Part shown: positions 41,327 to 43,603 of the stretch, in pieces
Layout of the letters: each line of letters opens with the position of its first letter
How positions within the stretch are numbered: position 1 is the first letter of the stretch
Assembly (NCBI GenBank): GCA_017529875.1
Contig: JAFXNC010000041.1
Coordinates: forward strand, 1-43,603
DNA from: Ruminococcus sp.
Lineage (GTDB): Bacteria; Bacillota; Clostridia; Oscillospirales; Ruminococcaceae
Direction of reading: 5' to 3'
Length of the DNA: 43,603 nucleotides
Translations under genes and position numbers: made by a program
Notes under the pieces: model-generated
Told to the model about the DNA's origin: nothing
Database searches by the model: none
The model's input: the letters and a program-made list of their open reading frames with translations, nothing else

Positions 41327-42517
41327 ATGTCAAATTCCAAAGGACGCTTCGGCATACACGGCGGACAGTATATCCCCGAAACGCTGATGAACGCGGTCAT
41401 CGAGCTGGAGCAGGCTTACGAGCATTACAAGAATGACCCGGAGTTCGTGGCAGAGCTGGACGAGCTGATGAGAAACTACGCCGGCAGACCCTCGCTGCTC
41501 TACTACGCCGACAAGCTCACCAAGACCCTGGGCGGCGCCAAGATCTATCTCAAACGTGAGGATCTCAACCACACCGGCTCCCATAAGATAAACAACGTCC
41601 TGGGACAGGCGCTGCTTGCCAAGAAAATGGGCAAGACCCGCCTCATCGCCGAGACCGGCGCAGGCCAGCACGGCGTTGCTACCGCCACCGCTGCGGCGCT
41701 GCTGGGCATGGAGTGCGTGGTGTTCATGGGCGAGGAGGATACCAAGCGTCAGGCGCTGAACGTGTACAGGATGAAGCTGCTGGGCTCCAAGGTCGTGCCC
41801 GTCACCAGCGGCACTGCCACCCTTAAGGACGCAGTCTCCGAGGCCATGAGGGAGTGGACCAGCCGTATAGACGACACCCACTACTGCCTGGGCTCGGTAA
41901 TGGGACCCCACCCCTTTCCGACGATAGTCAGGGACTTTCAGGCCGTCATCTCCAAGGAGGCCAGAGAGCAGATCCTCGAATACGAGGGCAGGCTCCCCGA
42001 CGCAGTTATCGCCTGCGTAGGGGGAGGATCCAACTCAATAGGCAGCTTCTACAACTTCATCAACGACAAGGACGTGCGGCTCATCGGCTGCGAGGCCGCA
42101 GGCAGGGGCATTGATACCTTCGAGACTGCCGCCACCGTAAACACCGGCAGAGTGGGCATCTTCCACGGCATGAAAAGCTACTTCTGTCAGGACGAGTACG
42201 GTCAGATAGCGCCTGTTTACTCCATATCCGCGGGTCTCGACTACCCCGGAGTAGGCCCCGAGCACGCCTATCTCCACGATATCGGCAGAGCTGAGTATGT
42301 GCCTGTCACCGACGACGAGGCGGTCAACGCATTCGAGTTCCTCTCCCGCACCGAGGGCATAATCCCGGCGATAGAGTCGGCTCACGCCGTGGCCTACGCC
42401 ATGAAGATAGCCCCCGAAATGGACAAGGACAAGATCATCATAGTCACGATCTCCGGACGCGGCGACAAGGACTGCGCCGCAATTGCGAGATACAGAGGGG
42501 AGGATATCTATGAGTAA
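41327..42517 (+). CDS. trpB: Tryptophan synthase beta subunit
   Basis: Joins indole and serine to make tryptophan with pyridoxal phosphate. The 396 residues have [16 protein letters not shown] at the start, Lys87 in HTGSHKINN (cofactor Schiff base), [12 protein letters not shown] with the catalytic Glu, [12 protein letters not shown] for phosphate binding, and SGRGDKD at the end. It is the TrpB1 type that works with TrpA. It ends eight bases into trpA. Confidence 0.97.
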   Translation: MSNSKGRFGIHGGQYIPETLMNAVIELEQAYEHYKNDPEFVAELDELMRNYAGRPSLLYYADKLTKTLGGAKIYLKREDLNHTGSHKINNVLGQALLAKKMGKTRLIAETGAGQHGVATATAAALLGMECVVFMGEEDTKRQALNVYRMKLLGSKVVPVTSGTATLKDAVSEAMREWTSRIDDTHYCLGSVMGPHPFPTIVRDFQAVISKEAREQILEYEGRLPDAVIACVGGGSNSIGSFYNFINDKDVRLIGCEAAGRGIDTFETAATVNTGRVGIFHGMKSYFCQDEYGQIAPVYSISAGLDYPGVGPEHAYLHDIGRAEYVPVTDDEAVNAFEFLSRTEGIIPAIESAHAVAYAMKIAPEMDKDKIIIVTISGRGDKDCAAIARYRGEDIYE

Positions 42518-43280
42518 GATCAAAGAAGCCTTCAAAAACGGCAAGGCATTCATACCCTTCATAACCTGCGGCGACCCCGACCTGGCAACCACCGAGGCCA
42601 CCGTCCGGGAAATGGTGAAAAACGGCGCCGACCTCATCGAGCTGGGCATACCCTTCTCCGACCCCACCGCAGAGGGTCCGGTGATACAGGGCGCCAACAT
42701 CCGCGCACTGGCGGGAGGCGTCACCACCGACAAGATCTTCGGCCTGGTTGAGAAGCTCAGAGCCGACATCAGCACCCCCATGGTGTTCATGACCTACGCC
42801 AACGTGGTATTCTCCTACGGCGCAGAGCGGTTCATCGGCAAGTGCAGCCAGCTGGGCATCGACGGCCTGATACTGCCCGACCTGCCCTTTGAGGAAAAGG
42901 AGGAATTTCTCTCCGTCTGCAAGCAGTTCGGGGTAGACCTTATCTCGCTGATCGCACCCACCTCGGCTGACCGCATCGCCATGATCGCAAAGGAGGCGGA
43001 CGGCTTCATCTACATCGTATCGTCGCTGGGCGTTACCGGCGTGAGGACGAAGATCACCACCGACATCGCGGCGCTGGTTAAGGTAGTCCGGGAGAACACG
43101 GACGTGCCCTGCGCGGTAGGCTTTGGCATCTCGACCCCTGAGCAGGCGGCGAACATGGCGCAGTACGCCGACGGCGTGATAGTAGGCTCGGCGATAGTAC
43201 GTCTGATAGCAGAGCACGGCACGGCCTCGGCAAAGCCGGTGGGGGAGTATGTTAAGGCTATGAAGGATGCGATAAGGTAA
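42510..43280 (+). CDS. trpA: Tryptophan synthase alpha subunit
   Basis: Cleaves indole-3-glycerol phosphate to indole, which passes to TrpB. The 256 residues show [18 protein letters not shown] with catalytic Glu44, [20 protein letters not shown] and [10 protein letters not shown]. The second catalytic residue, Asp60 in the E. coli enzyme, corresponds to Glu55 here (TAEGP where E. coli has LADGP). I start at ATG 42510, which overlaps the trpB end and follows GGGGAGG. It is the last gene of the operon; the hairpin array downstream may end the transcript. Confidence 0.96.
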   Translation: MSKIKEAFKNGKAFIPFITCGDPDLATTEATVREMVKNGADLIELGIPFSDPTAEGPVIQGANIRALAGGVTTDKIFGLVEKLRADISTPMVFMTYANVVFSYGAERFIGKCSQLGIDGLILPDLPFEEKEEFLSVCKQFGVDLISLIAPTSADRIAMIAKEADGFIYIVSSLGVTGVRTKITTDIAALVKVVRENTDVPCAVGFGISTPEQAANMAQYADGVIVGSAIVRLIAEHGTASAKPVGEYVKAMKDAIR

Positions 43281-43318
43281 AAAAGCACAAGCCGGAAAAC
43301 CTGATCGCGGAGCGCATT

Positions 43319-43392
43319 GGGGTCCAGGGGGGTCTCCCCCCTGGCGGGTCAAGGGCAGCGCCCTTGCGGGGTTTAAGGGGCAGAGCCCCTTA
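43319..43392 (+). repeat. Tandem array of three G-rich hairpin units
   Basis: Three successive hairpins with three-base loops: CCAGGGGGG-TCT-CCCCCCTGG (43324-43344), CAAGGGC-AGC-GCCCTTG (43350-43366) and TAAGGGGC-AGA-GCCCCTTA (43374-43392). Each is preceded by GGGTC or GGGGTT. Stem sequences differ but layout is the same, so structure appears conserved rather than sequence. There is no T tract after it. Confidence 0.88.
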
Positions 43393-43603
43393 TCAAGGCG
43401 CAAAAGCAGTAAATTCATAGCACAGGCGCAAACAGAGAACCTCGGCGCTGCGCATAATAAAAGAGGGGGCATCAAGTGAAGATGTCTCCGCACAGTTACA
43501 AGGGCGCACCAAGACGCAGCGCCGAAAAGCCGTCCTCCTGCACTCGCAGGAAAGAGCCGAGCGGACAGCGTCCGCGAGCGAATTTCCGTCCGGTGAGGCA
43601 GGA
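43393..43603. other. Structured non-coding stretch at the window end
   Basis: No gene is recognised. Inverted repeats are present: CGGCGCTGCG (43443-43452) with CGCAGCGCCG (43515-43524), TCCTGC-ACTC-GCAGGA (43536-43551) and GCGGAC-AGC-GTCCGC (43561-43575). It may continue the repeat region of the hairpin array or belong to a feature beyond the edge. Confidence 0.5.

Noticed and set aside
1..43603. CRISPR array, tRNA, rRNA, insertion sequence or prophage
   Set aside because: I saw no regularly spaced direct repeats, tRNA-like arms with a T-loop, rRNA sequence, transposase or phage structural gene.

Overview
This window looks like chromosome from a cellulolytic or fibre-degrading gut Firmicute, most likely a Ruminococcus or close relative in the Oscillospiraceae/Ruminococcaceae. 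The grounds are strong AGGAGG-type ribosome binding sites, Gram-positive consensus promoters, a CIRCE element, a T-box riboswitch, LPxTG pili with sortases, and GH5/GH16 glucanases. The assignment is inference from gene style; no rRNA or other phylogenetic marker is present.

Layout. 1-1802 (-): htpG, C-terminus cut by the window edge, behind a perfect CIRCE operator. 2050-6097 (+): a six-gene run metF, CPBP membrane protease, Rrf2 regulator, aroE, aroK and an ArsC-like protein without its cysteine, closed by a terminator. 6380-8888: two unrecognised genes, one secreted. 8908-9017: a folded palindromic repeat. 9076-11498: a LytS/YesM-type histidine kinase and a response regulator with a SARP-like output domain. 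11598-11819: remnant of a leucine-rich-repeat surface protein. 14644-11858 (-): a YtrA-type GntR regulator, ABC ATPase and two permeases, with a perfect promoter and a palindromic operator. 14988-26779 (+): a pilus operon with a small coiled-coil protein, signal peptidase I, a 2226-residue LPETG adhesin, an LPETG backbone pilin, a class C sortase, an LPQTG minor pilin and a second sortase.

30298-26819 (-) is the most unusual part. A macro-domain protein fused to a helix-turn-helix is followed, in a separate transcription unit, by a ClpP-family serine protease translationally coupled to a VirD4/TraG-like ATPase that has no membrane segment. No relaxase or type IV secretion gene is nearby. 30512-36310 (+) is a beta-glucan locus: cytoplasmic GH5, a secreted protein, a lipoprotein sugar-binding protein, an AraC regulator and a GH16 licheninase lipoprotein. 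Three promoters in it carry the same element exactly 18 nt before the -10 box. 36482-43280 (+) is a complete trpEGDCFBA operon behind a T-box leader with a UGG specifier. The window ends in a tandem array of hairpins.

How they work together: the aro and trp genes serve aromatic amino acid synthesis. The beta-glucan genes plausibly act as a chain of outside cleavage (GH16), capture (binding protein), inside cleavage (GH5) and control (AraC); the transporter permeases are not in the window. The pilus genes form a self-contained secretion and assembly unit.
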